A DNA stretch of 64,000 nucleotides. Origin: Ichthyophis bannanicus (lineage: Eukaryota; Chordata; Amphibia; Gymnophiona; Ichthyophiidae). Of this stretch, positions 51,257 through 61,199 are shown piece after piece. The stretch covers positions 204,165,156 to 204,229,155 of the forward strand of contig CM066037.1 of the NCBI GenBank assembly GCA_033557465.1, read 5' to 3'. A program made the translations under genes and the position numbers. The notes below the pieces were generated by a model, which had not been told where the DNA came from, did not search any database, and saw only the letters and a list, made by a program, of their open reading frames with translations. How positions within the stretch are numbered: position 1 is the stretch's first letter; every line of letters starts with the position of its first letter.

Positions 51257-52293
51257 GCCTTCATGACTTCAATCTTTCTCAACCAGTGAAAGATATCCTT
51301 CATGCCTCTAGGAAACCCTCCACGAGGCGTTCCTATGCTTTCAAATGGAAACGCTTTTCCATTTGGTGTGCTCAACAGGGTTTTGACCCTCTAGCACTTC
51401 CTTTGAATTCTCTATTAGACTATCTCCTGCATCTTTCCAATGCAGGCCTTAAGACGAATTCAGTAAGAGTCCATTTGAGTGCTATTGCAGCATCTTTACA
51501 ACCTATAAATGGACAACCTGTCTCCTCTCATCCTCTTATTTCAAGGTTCATGAGAGGCCTGACTCTAACTAAACCTCCCATTCGGCCTCCTCCGGTAGCA
51601 TGGGATTTGAACCTAGTTCTAGGTCAGCTTATGAAGCCACCTTTTGAACCGTTGGTTTCTACCTCCTTGAAATTTCTTTCCTGGAAGGTCATTTTCCTTA
51701 TTGCAGTCACTTCGGCTCGCTGCATCAGTGAACTACAGGCCTTAGTGGCTCATCCACCTTATACCAGGTTTCATCATGATAAGGTGGTCCTTAGGACGAA
51801 TCCCCACTTTATGCCCAAAGTGGTCTCGCCTTTTCATTTTAATCAAGAGGTATATCTACCTGTCTTTTTTCCAGCTCCTCATGCATCCAGTGCAGAGAGG
51901 AACCTTCATGCTCTAGATTGTAAAAGAGCTCTTGCCTTTTACCTCAACAGAACTCAGCCACATCGAAAGTCTTCCCAACTTTTTGTGGCTTTTGATCCTT
52001 CTCATTTGGGACTTCCAGTCTCCAAACGTACACTTTCCAATTGGATTGCTCAGTGTATTTCCTTTGCTTACCAGAGTAAAAACATTTCTCTGGAAGGCCA
52101 TGTCACAGCTCACAATGTGAGAGCCATGGCCACTTCTATGGCTCATCTTCACTCTGTATCCATAGATCAGATCTGTCGAGCCGCCACATGGGCCTCTGTT
52201 CATACCTTCACAGCCCATTACTGCTTGGACAAGGACTCCCGCCGGGATGCCTTGTTTGGTCAGGCTGTCCTCAAACACCTGTTCCATACTTGA
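51257..52293 (+). CDS. DIRS-6 tyrosine recombinase, catalytic Arg replaced
   Basis: The frame is the same as Gag and is open from 49420 to 52293 (957 codons), so the recombinase could be a C-terminal part of a longer product or arise by a -1 shift near the end of RT. Domain motifs: RKPSTRRSYAFKWKRFSIWC, LLDYLLHLSNAGLKTNSVRV, PPVAWDLNLVLGQL. The first active-site box reads TSARCISELQAL with Cys (51721-51723) where DIRS-1, -2, -3 and -8 have Arg. HxxR is AHNVR, and the Tyr lies in TAHYCLDKD. Otherwise intact. The family recombines circular cDNA into the genome without target duplication. Confidence 0.85.
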
Positions 52294-52391
52294 ACAACTC
52301 CTGCCCACCTTCCCAGGATGGATGCCTGAGATCCATACGAAGATGGCGAACCCTTGGAAGGGGATCTCCCAGGCATCTTAGCTAGGGAGTC

Positions 52392-52488
52392 CCCATAAGT
52401 GAGGACTTATTCCTGCTTGTTCCTGGAGATAGCACAGTTACTTACCTGTAACAGGTGATCTCTGGGAACAGCAGGAATTAGTCCTCAC
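52392..52488. repeat. DIRS-6 internal complementary region
   Basis: 52392-52430 is a perfect complement of the first 39 bases (47129-47167). 52431-52488 is a perfect complement of the last 58 bases (52688-52745). The junction is ctggagat|agcacag. The ICR therefore spells, in reverse, the joined ends of a circular molecule. Confidence 0.95.
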
Positions 52489-52570
52489 AACCCACCCACC
52501 TCCCCTAGGAGTTGTATCTTCTATCTATCTTCCTTTCCTCTCTCTATTGTCTCAGCTATAAACTCGAACT

Positions 52571-52745
52571 GAGGAGAGCTGGTCAGGAAGGCGGGAAGGC
52601 AGCGCGCATGTGCAGTGGGAGGCCCCAAAAGCTTCCTTGCTGGGGAGCTTTCCCGCGCAGGCTCCGTCGGTTCCGACGTACCCATAAGTGAGGACTAATT
52701 CCTGCTGTTCCCAGAGATCACCTGTTACAGGTAAGTAACTGTGCT
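52571..52745. repeat. DIRS-6 right inverted terminal repeat and 27-base extension
   Basis: Inverted repeat to cccagagat (52718), then 27 bases absent from the left end. The extension includes the near-palindrome cacctgttacaggt and acag|gtaagt (GT at 52731). Confidence 0.93.
52722..52740 (+). promoter_or_regulatory. Splice-donor consensus at a DIRS right end
   Basis: CAG|GTAAGT in sense orientation within the right extension. The same position holds CAG|GTRAGT in DIRS-1 (GT at 6503), DIRS-2 (13404), DIRS-3 (19461), DIRS-4 (41255) and DIRS-5 (32851). It matches the U1 binding consensus; use as a splice site is not shown. Confidence 0.5.
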
Positions 52746-53042
52746 TTTTCACTCCGTGTGTAATCAAGCTCTGGAATTTGTTACTGGAGGATGTAGTAAA
52801 GGCTGATAGTGTAGCTGGGTTTAAAAAAGGTTTGGACACGTTCCTGGAGGAAAGGTCCATAAACCATTATTAAAAAGGGACCCAGGATATCAGTGGTTGA
52901 CCCAGTACAAGCATTGTGGAAGCTGTGTCTTTTGGGGAAACTGCTAGGTACGTATGACCTAGATTGGCCACTGTTGGAAACAGGATACTGGGCTTGATGG
53001 ACCTTGGTCTGACCCAGTATGGCATATCTTATGTTCTTATAT

Positions 53043-54617
53043 AACAATTTTAGCAAAACGCTCATCTTGACTACAGCGATCCTCCTTCACTATGAGAGAC
53101 AGCCCCAATGCCATCTCTCTAGGTCAGTTTTAGTATCCCGCCTAACCTTTCCATGATTGTATTTGTAAATCTTCCTTAAATCCATTCCTGTTTGGATTTC
53201 TAGATAAATTATTCTCTCTTCCCCATCAAATTGAATAAGACTCTATCATATCATCCTGCTAGACCAGTCCAGACAAGTGGGTTGTGTTCCCCTATCAGCA
53301 GAGGTGGAGACAGAGAACAATAATTCAGAGGTTTCTTATTACCTCATCCTGCTGTTACAGCTGATGCAGCTAGGGACACATGCCAGTACTTTTCTGTCTC
53401 CAGCAGATGGTGGATGCAGTCCGATGCAACTCTGTGAAAAATCTGTGGAAGTTTGATTTAGTTCATGAGTAACTGCTCTGAGGCAACTTCCTCACTTGAT
53501 TTTGATGAGGGAGCACTCCGAGAGAGTCACCCTTAAAACCGGCACTCTCCGAGTATTCCTTACAGAGGAGGAGGGGTGTTGGTTGAGATCCCTACCCTTA
53601 TCCTAAGGGCCGGTTGAACAGCCAGAATTGTTGGGTCAGAGCCCTATGCCTAGCAGAGCTTCAGTGATCCCTTCCCCCCTTCTCCCCCCTCCTGGCTCTC
53701 CCCTGAGAATTTGGATGTCTTCAAGGGTATGTGCCCCTGCAGGTCTTGGCAGTAGAGGAGTAGCATTGAGCTCAATTCTGTTGCTGCTTGGGGCTACTTG
53801 GAGCTGATTATCAGATTTTTCTTTTGCTTTTCTAAAATTGTCTTTGGAGGGATCCTGACCTCATGTGCTGTGTGGTTCAACAGTCAGTTCCTCCAAAACA
53901 GTCCTGAACAATTGTTTATTTTCTCCTGGTTCTTGCCTTGTGCTTATGCTGTTTGCACACATTGCTGGTACTTCACAGTGCATATCTCTGTGAACAATAT
54001 TATGTGCATTAATATGTGCAAGGACCTTTATGTGCGTTCTAAGCACATAGCGTTAGAGCATGCTGTTTAGGCATTTAATTCCTTATTGTGTGGGTTTAGC
54101 CATGCTTCTGGTGCACACTTTGGGTGCAGCTCTTTCTTACGCACTTCGGCTGAACCAGCTTAGAGAAATTTCTAGACTGTGGAGGCCACTCTACTTTGAC
54201 GTAGGTGCATGTCATTTAAGAGGAGGAGATGCTTGTTCTGTGGCAAACACTGAGTTACTTCTTGGATGCCCTCTATAATTCTTGCATAGAGGCTTCTGCT
54301 CACCCTGCAGATGTATCTCCTTCACTGTTGGTGGGCATGGTGACAATGAGGGCAGCTGGAGAAAAAGACAGCATCCCGGTTTTAAATTCCTCCTCTTGTT
54401 CTACATGCTTTGACACGCCTCTTAAAGCTGCTCAGTGGGTTCCTCTAGCGACTGGTCCACCCCTCTGCTGGTGGGGATGCAGACAGGCAGGGAGTTACCA
54501 GCCTCCAGTTTGTTCTCTCCAAAATTATTTTCCTTTCTCCAGCACGCATGATCTTTCTGGTGAGGCAACTTTGCCCTCCCATCCTATATCCTCTTGGCTG
54601 GAGGCGGATCCTGCTTT
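53043..54617. other. Intronic spacer, possible left end of another DIRS-like family
   Basis: 53245-53420 (cctgctagaccagtccagac, then tcagcagaggtggagacaga) resembles the DIRS-2 left repeat in plan (ctctagtccagtcccgg, then ctagcagctttggagactga), so it may be a truncated terminus of a related family. 53420-54617 shows no gene; the open frames 53798-54070 and 54229-54639 have no recognisable family. Confidence 0.35.
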
Positions 54618-54631
54618 TCTCCGGGATCAAG

Positions 54632-55244
54632 AAAACTAAAGTATACCCAATCCCGGTGAATAAATCACAAAAACATATGCCGAGATGCCAAACAAACCAT
54701 AAAGTGAAGCTATCAATTTATTTTTTGTCGGAGCAGCTACCACAGTGAGGGGAAAGGGGGTACCCCAAACCACTGTAGCCAATCCTTTTTAATCAAACTT
54801 ATGTTAAAATTGCTTTGTGTAAGTGTTTAAAAAATACACTTATCTGAGATTATTGGCGGTATCCAGCACCCGCATCAAAAGTATAGCATAGAGAGCCTTG
54901 TCTAGCCAGAGCATAGGCTGCTCTGGCTAGACAAGGCTGGGACCTGATGCAGGGGCTCTGTCTTTGACCCCGAAACGTGACACGTCGTTCCTGATGCTGT
55001 CTGACTAGTTTTCATGGCCTCTTCTATGCTATACTTTTGATGCGGGTGCTGGATACCGCCGATAATCTCAGATAAGTGTATTTTTTAAACACTTACACAA
55101 AGCAATTTTAACATAAGTTTGATTAAAAAGGATTGGCTACAGTGGTTTGGGGTGCCCCCTTTCCCCTCACTGTGGTAGCTGCTCTGACAAAAAATAAATT
55201 GATAGTTTCACTTTATGGTTTGTTTGGCATCTCGGCATATGTTG
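54632..55244. mobile_element. Foldback retroelement fragment, probably Penelope-related
   Basis: A 613-base insertion flanked by a 16-base direct repeat tttctccgggatcaag (54616-54631 and 55245-55260). Two arms of about 220 bases (54673-54892 and 55023-55242) are near-perfect reverse complements. The 130-base centre contains a second small palindrome (54896-54936) and a hammerhead-like ribozyme. There is no ORF. The long variable-type target duplication and hammerhead suggest a Penelope-like terminal repeat pair; a DNA-type foldback is the alternative. Confidence 0.65.
54939..54991 (+). ncRNA. Hammerhead ribozyme-like motif in the foldback centre
   Basis: Elements in order: stem I strand GGGAC, core CTGATGC (the canonical core is CTGATGA, so the last core base differs), stem II with GGGG and CCCC, GAAA, stem III hairpin CGTG-A-CACG, cleavage triplet GTC (54984-54986) and stem I strand GTTCC. 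Stem I pairs with one G-U. The A-to-C change in the core would probably lower or abolish cleavage. Confidence 0.6.
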
Positions 55245-55520
55245 TTTCTCCGGGATCAAGCAGGAAGTCACATATGGGTGACTGCGCCAACGGAGTCCGC
55301 GCAGAGCAAATCCCCCAGCTTTCAAAGAAAGCCTTTGAGATTGCTACCACGCATGCGTGGTCTCCTTCCCGCCCAAGGGTGGCATCTTGCTCAGTCTCCT
55401 TTTTTCCGCGAAGCCCACAAGATGCCGTCTGTTTTTTCCCCGGAAAAAGTTGATTTTCTCTAGTGTTTCGATCGTCTCCTGTTTTGCATCGGTACTTTTC
55501 CCGCCCCGTCCTCGGTGCCT

Positions 55521-57164
55521 AATAAGAACATAAGATATGCCAAGGTCTATCAAGTCCAGTATCCTATTTCCAACAGTGGACAATCTAGGTCATAAGTACC
55601 TAGCAGTATCCCCAAAAGACATAGGTTCCTCAATGCTTGTATTGGTCAAGCAGTGATATCCCGGGTTCCTTTTAATAGTGGTTTATGGACTTTTCCTCCA
55701 GGGACTTGTCCAAACCTTTTTTAAACCCAGGTACACTAACAGCTTTTACTACATCCTCCAGTAACAAATTCCAGACTTTGATTACACATTGAGTGAAAAA
55801 ATATTTTCTCTTATTAGTCTTAAATAGGTTACCCTGTAGCTTCATTGCATGTCCCCTTGTTTTTTTTTATATTCTGATGACGTAAACAATCGATCTACGT
55901 TTACTTGTTCCACTCCATTCATTAATTTATAGACCTCTATCATATCTCCCTTTAGCCGTCTCTTTTCCAGGTTGAAGAGCCCTAACCTTTTTAGCCTCTC
56001 TTCATAGGAGTATCCTTTCATCCCCTTTACCATTTTGGTGGCTCTTCTCTAACACTTTATCCTTTTTAAGATACGGTGACCAGAATTGCACACAATATTC
56101 AAGGTGCGGTCGCACCATGGAACGATACAGAGGCATTATAATATCCTTTGTTTTATATTCCATTCCTTTCCTTATGATACCTAGCATTCTATTTGCTCTC
56201 TTGGCCGCCGCTGCACACTGGGCCGAGAGTTTTAACATGTTATCCACGATGCCGCCTAAATCTTTTTCCTGGGCGGTGGTTCCCAATGTGGAACCTTGCA
56301 TCGTGTAACCATAGTTTGGGTTGTTCTTTCCTTGGTTCATAGCTTTACACTTGTCCACATTAAATTTCATCTGCCATTTGGATGCCCAGTCTTCCATTTT
56401 ATCAAGATCCTCTTGCAATTTTCCACAGTCCTCTTGGGTTTTAACAACTTTAAATAGTTTTGTGTCATCTGAAAATTTGATAACCTCACTCGTTATTCCC
56501 TTTTCCAGGTCATTTATGAATATGTCAAAAAGCAGTGGACGCAGCACAGAACTCTGGGTTACTCCACTATTCACCTTTTTCCATTGGGAAAATTGGCCAT
56601 TTAGCCCTACCCTCTGCTTTCTATCTTTTAACCAGTTCCCGATACACAATAGTACACTGCCTCCTATCCCATGACTTTTTAGTTTTGCTAAAAGTCTCTG
56701 AAGAGGGACCTTGTCAAATGCGTTCTGAAAATCCAGATACACTATATCAACCGACTCACCTTTGTCTGCCTGTTTATTCACATCTTCAAAAAAACATAAC
56801 AGATTAGTAAGACAAGATCTTCCTTTTCTAAAGCCATGTTAGCTGTCTCCCATTAAGCCATGACTATCTATCTACATGTTCAGTAATTTTGTTCCTTATG
56901 ATGGTTTCTACCATTTCTCCAGGTACTGGCGTCAGGCTCACCGGTCTGTAGTTTCCTAGATCACCCCTTGAACCCTTTTTAAAAATTGGCGTTATATTGC
57001 TGATTCTCCAGTCTTCGGGTATTACAGATGATTTTAATGATAGTTCACAGATTACTAATAGCAGGTCTGCAATCTCGTATTTGTTCTTTCATCACCCTTG
57101 GATGTATACTATCCGGTCCAGGTGATTTGCAACTATTCAGTTTATCAAATAGTTGTAATACATC
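55521..57164 (-). mobile_element. CR1-3: CR1 LINE interrupted by DIRS-8
   Basis: The 3' end is at 55521 (plus strand aataagaacataagatatgc). It extends further upstream into RT than CR1-1, to at least 57164 where DIRS-8 begins, so the 5' part may continue past DIRS-8 outside the window. It is inserted in DIRS-7. Confidence 0.87.
55842..57164 (-). pseudogene. CR1-3 reverse transcriptase, broken
   Basis: 56002-56781 has ESVDIVYLDFQNAFDKVPLQ, NSGVTQSSVLRPLLFDIFIN (motif B altered from PQG) and a palm box FSDDTKLF in place of FADD. 55842-56033 continues the C-terminus after a frameshift near 56050. 56800-57164 encodes earlier RT motifs (GNYRPVSLTPVPGEMVETI) with stops. Confidence 0.86.
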
Positions 57165-57537
57165 ATCTCCAGGAACAAGCAGGAATCTAGTCATCACATA
57201 TGGGTACCATCGGTACCGACGGAGCCTGCGCGGGAACGCTCCCCAGCGTCCAATCAGAAAGCTTTTGGGAGCATCCCACAGCGCCTGTGTGTTGCCTTCC
57301 CGCCTTTCCCATCTGCCTCTCTTCAGTTCTTCTTTTTCCGCGGAGCCAGCAGGTCATGTTCCTGTCACCGCAGAAGAATTTCTTTATTTCTTTTTGTGGT
57401 CGTGTATGCCTTCCCCGACGCTCTACCGGTACCGCCGGTCTTTCTTTTCTACTTTAAAAAAAAATATATATATCTGTTTTTCCTTTTCTTCAGTTGCACC
57501 TGCCTTTTTGTCCTTAGGCCCAAAAACTTTCTTTAAC

Positions 57538-59367
57538 ATGGAAGAAACTGCCTCAGGTTTTAAAAAGTGCACAAAATGTGGCGGTACCATTTCCGTCACC
57601 GACACCCATGAATGGTGTTTAAAATGTTTAGGTCCTGACCACTCCATCACAGATTGTGTGTCCTGTGCTATGATGTCTAAAAGAGGTCGACAGAACCGAG
57701 CTGCTAAACTCAGTACCCTGTTTCCCTCTGATGCGGCTTAAGTGGCATCGACGTCTTCCAGGGCTGCTGCTTCTTCTCGTGGATCTCAGGTAACTAAACA
57801 TAAATCCAGCCGGTCCTCGAAGGGTAGATCTCCTTCTAAGCATCGAGATGCCTCTGGCTATGCCCTCGAGGATTCTGCACCGGCAAAATTACCCCGGCGG
57901 GAGGCTTCGGCTTCCAAAGCATCATCATCGGGGTTCCAGGATGTTCTCGATGGATTGGCCTCGACAGATCTCCTGGTGCCATGCTCTGGAGTACCGGCGG
58001 TTCCCACAGGTACCGACTTCCAGGCATTGGCAGCGTCTATGGACCAGAGAATTCTGTCTATAGAACGCAGTCTAGCGGCTTTCCTTGTGGCATCAACGCC
58101 CTTGGTACCGCGACAGACAACTCCACCAGTACCGGCACTGGCACCGACATCAGTATCGGCATCGGCGCCGGTACCCTGTCCTCCGATGCCCGCCGGTACC
58201 GATTCCCCGGTACCGGTTATTCCCGATACCGATCTTGCTCGGTACGGGTATCGGGCTCTGCAGGAGCATCCGGACAGACGATACTTCGATTCCTCAGAAG
58301 AATCTGAGGACTCTGAAAGTTCTGTCGATGCAGCGATGCTTCTTCCACAGGAGTCTTCCTCCCCTAAACACAGGATGTCTCCTCCAGAGGGCATGTCTTT
58401 CCAAGACTTCATCAGAGAGGTGGCTCGGGGCCTGTCCATCACTGTGGCCCCTGAGACAGAGGCAAGGGCCAAGGAGTTGGATATTTTACAATATCCCAAA
58501 ATTCCTAAGGAGGCAGCTACCCTACCCATTCATGAGATTCTATATGATCTCATGCTGAGGATGTGGGAAACACCTCTTACCACCTCTCCTTATTCTCGTA
58601 GGTTAGATACTATGTATCGTGTCCCTCCTTGTCCTGGCTTCCATAAAACTCAGCTTCTTCACCACTCTATTGTGGTGGAATCTGCTATGAGAAGGATTAG
58701 AAGTGCAAAAAGACATGCCTCTAATCCTCCAGGACGTGAATGCAGAACTCTGGATGCTTTTGGACGTAGAGTCTTTCAAGCTTCCATGCTTGCTGCAAGA
58801 ATCGGTTCCTATAGTCTCTACATGGGAATGTTCCTAAAGGAAGTTACTGATCATCTACAGACTTTAAGTCCTTTCATCTCTAAGGATAAAAGGCAGGAGT
58901 TTCTCACTTGGCTCAAACATGCCCAAGATGTCTCTAAATTCTCTAACCGTGCAGCCTTCGACTGCTTTGAATGTATAAGCAGAACCTCGGCTATTGCCAT
59001 AGGTGCACGTAGAATTGCTTGGCTCCAAGCATCTGATTTAGAGCTCTGGGTACAAGATAAATTGGGAAATATCCCTTGTACTGGTGAGAATCTGTTTGGT
59101 AAAGATTGGCAAGGAAAAGCCAATGAAATGGATGCTGAAAATTCCACTTTGGATAGACTATCCAAGTTTACTGCTGATCCTGTTAGGAAAAAGTTGTTCA
59201 AGAGAACACCTTTTTCTAAAAAGAAAATATTTTATCCTACTTATGGTCAGCAGGCATCTTCTGCAGGTCGGTTTTCATCCAAACGTCAGCAACCACCCAA
59301 ACAGAAGAAAGCAAAGACTGCTAGGCCTCAACCGGCCCAGCAGCCTCAGCCTCCTCAGGGACTTTGA
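57538..59367 (+). pseudogene. DIRS-8 Gag-like protein with a single nonsense codon
   Basis: Starts MEETASGFKKCTKCGGTISV with the full Cys/His array. One in-frame TAA (57739-57741) breaks an otherwise open frame to 59367. Downstream: GGTACC-rich linker DNA (57985-58250), core SFQDFIREVARGLSI, YRVPPCPGFHKTQLLHHSIV, GRRVFQASMLAARIGSYSLY, CTGENLFGKDW, and the same basic tail as DIRS-6. Confidence 0.88.
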
Positions 59368-61080
59368 CTTTCAGCTAGAGAACTTAGCCTTTCTGGCTCT
59401 GGAAGGACCAGAACCGTCCACCATTCCAGGAAGATTATGTCATTTTTCTCCCAGATGGGGGCAAATAACAGCAGAGCATTGGACACTCTCCATCATAAAA
59501 GAGGGGTACAAACTTAATTTTTCAAGCATGCCCCCTCCCACAATAGTGAAGCAGTTCAATTCTCCGACCTCCCTCATCGACCTGTTAGGTCAGGAGGTTA
59601 CCATCCTTCTTGCCCAAGGGGCAATAGAAAGAAGTGCCTCTTCATGAACAGGGCACAGGGTTCTATTCCCCTTATTTTCTTATTCCAAAGAAAACAGGGG
59701 GATACAGACCTATCTTAGATGTCAGAGAATTGAACAAATTCCTTGTCAAGGAGAAATTCAAAATGATTCCTCTCGGAGCTCTGCTTCCATACCTTCAGAG
59801 TCAGGATTGGCTTTGTTCTCTAGATCTCAAGGATGCGTACACCCATGTTCTCATCCATCCAACCCACAGAAGGTTCCTTCAGTTCCTGTTTCAAGGAAAG
59901 CACTACCAATACAGGGTGCTTCCTTTTGGTCTGGCCTCTGCACCAAGGGTGTTCACCAAATGCATGGCTGTGGTTGCAGCATTTCTATGCACTCTGGGAA
60001 TATTTGTCTTCCCTTACTTGGACGACTGGCTCATTCGAGCTCCAACACAGTCAGAGGCCAAGACTTCTCTATCCTGCGCAATGCGTATCCTTCAGTATTT
60101 AGGGCTGGTAATAAACATCCCAAAATCCAGTCTAACTCCTACTCAGTCTCTAGAGTTCATAGGAGCCTTACTGGATACCACAAGGGCAAGGGCCTATCTT
60201 CCCCAGGCCCGCTGCCTTTGCTTGGTGCAATTAGCTTCTCAAGCAGTGCTAAAGCCCCATCTAACTGCTCGAGAAATGTTGCAATTACTAGGCCACATGG
60301 CATCCACCGTGCATGTGGTACCATATGCTCGCCTTCACATGAGGGCAGCTCAGTGGACTTTATCCACCCAATGGACCCAGGCATTAGGCTGCCTGTTAGA
60401 CAAAATAGCAAACACAAGTCGCCTCATTTTGTCTCTCCAGTGGTGGAAGTCCACTCAAAACCTGTTGCTGGGGTCCCCCTTTCAGCAACCCCTGCCCCAT
60501 CTGCTCATCTGCAAGACCTCTCCACCCAAGGCACCTGGTCTCCACAGGAGAGTTGTCTACATATCAATCTCTTGGAGCTCAGAGCAATCTTCCTTGCTCT
60601 GCGAGTGTTCCACACCCTGCTCAGCTATAAGACAGTCCTCATTCATACGGACAATCAAGTAGCCATGTTCTACGTGAACAAGCAGGGGGGTACAGGCTCT
60701 CTGTCGCTTTGCAACGAAGATTTGCGACTGTGGGCTCTCGCCAGACAGCATCAGATTCATCTTCTGGCAGTGTATCTTCCAGGCATTCAAAACTCTTGGG
60801 CAGACAGACTCAGTCGAGTTCTCCTTCCACACGAGTTGTCTCTGCATGCAGACCAGGTGGCCAAGATTTTTCAACTTTGGGGAACCCCGGACATAGACCT
60901 CTTTGCAAGTCCGTGTAATGCCAAACTTCCCCAGTTCTGTTCCAGAACTCCGGCTCAGGGAGCTCAGGCAAAGGATGCTTTCCTCCTTTACTGGGGTCAA
61001 GACTTCCTGTATGCCTTTCCACCCATTCCCCTAATTCCCAAAACCCTGTTCAAGCTTCAGAGAGACAGAGGCCACGGCAA
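59368..61080 (+). pseudogene. DIRS-8 RT-RNase H, frameshifted and with a deletion
   Basis: The first part is readable to 59630; an extra base in caatagaaagaag shifts the frame. 59634-60520 holds EQGTGFYSPYFLIPKKTG, LCSLDLKDAYTHVLIHPTHR and YLDDWLI. A deletion near 60500 removes the first RNase H motif (the TDAS segment). 60528-61080 continues in another frame with LELRAIFLALRVF, HTDNQVAMFYV, WADRLSR and the methyltransferase-like tail, ending abruptly. Confidence 0.87.
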
Positions 61081-61199
61081 GTGTGGCACCCTCTGCTTCT
61101 ACATCTCTCTCAAACTCCCTCCCTGGAGTTAGGGTCTGCTCCAGATCTCCTATTCCAGGAGAATGGAATGTTATGGCATCCCAATCCCCAGTCTCTGCA

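Larger units (their letters stand above)
47129..52745 (+). mobile_element. DIRS-6: structurally complete DIRS element
   Basis: 5617 bases. The ICR fixes both ends: the left start atctccagg and the right end gtaactgtgct. Removing the element rejoins CR1-2 as aaaatatt|ttttcac, identical to the uninterrupted CR1-4 there, so there is no target duplication and no loss. All three ORFs are open. Left repeat 47129-47288, right repeat about 52571-52718, right extension 52719-52745. It is the best reference copy in the window. Confidence 0.95.
44108..53042 (+). mobile_element. CR1-2: CR1 LINE split by L1-2 and DIRS-6
   Basis: Pieces 44108-44623, 47047-47128 and 52746-53042 read continuously and match CR1-1 in reverse orientation. 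The 3' end is ggcatatcttatgttcttat at 53042. It is 5'-truncated within the RT. The coding remnant (44185-44535: [36 protein letters not shown]) is shifted at about 44530. Both insertions are younger than this LINE. Confidence 0.88.
54618..55520 (+). mobile_element. DIRS-7: left end of a DIRS-3-like element, interrupted twice
   Basis: 54618-54631 plus 55247-55520 match the DIRS-3 left end (tctccgggatcaagcagg; ctttcaaagaaagcctttga; gggtggcatcttgctcagtc). A foldback element sits 14 bases inside the terminus. CR1-3 enters at 55521. The rest of DIRS-7, if present, would lie beyond the window, because CR1-3 and DIRS-8 are also open to the right. Confidence 0.8.

Noticed and set aside
47509..52293. 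Possible endogenous retrovirus because of Gag-RT-RNase H order
   Set aside because: No LTRs, protease, DDE integrase, envelope or primer-binding site; inverted repeats, ICR and tyrosine recombinase identify a DIRS element.
53798..54639. Open frames 53798-54070 and 54229-54639 as host exons
   Set aside because: No splice-site pair and no similarity to the RALGAPA1 segment expected next; Cys-rich translation looks random.
57858..58529. Long antisense frame (223 codons) over DIRS-8 gag, and similar ones at 14503-15018 and 28652-29341
   Set aside because: Palindromic GGTACC-type words and GC-rich codons keep the opposite strand open; no family resemblance.
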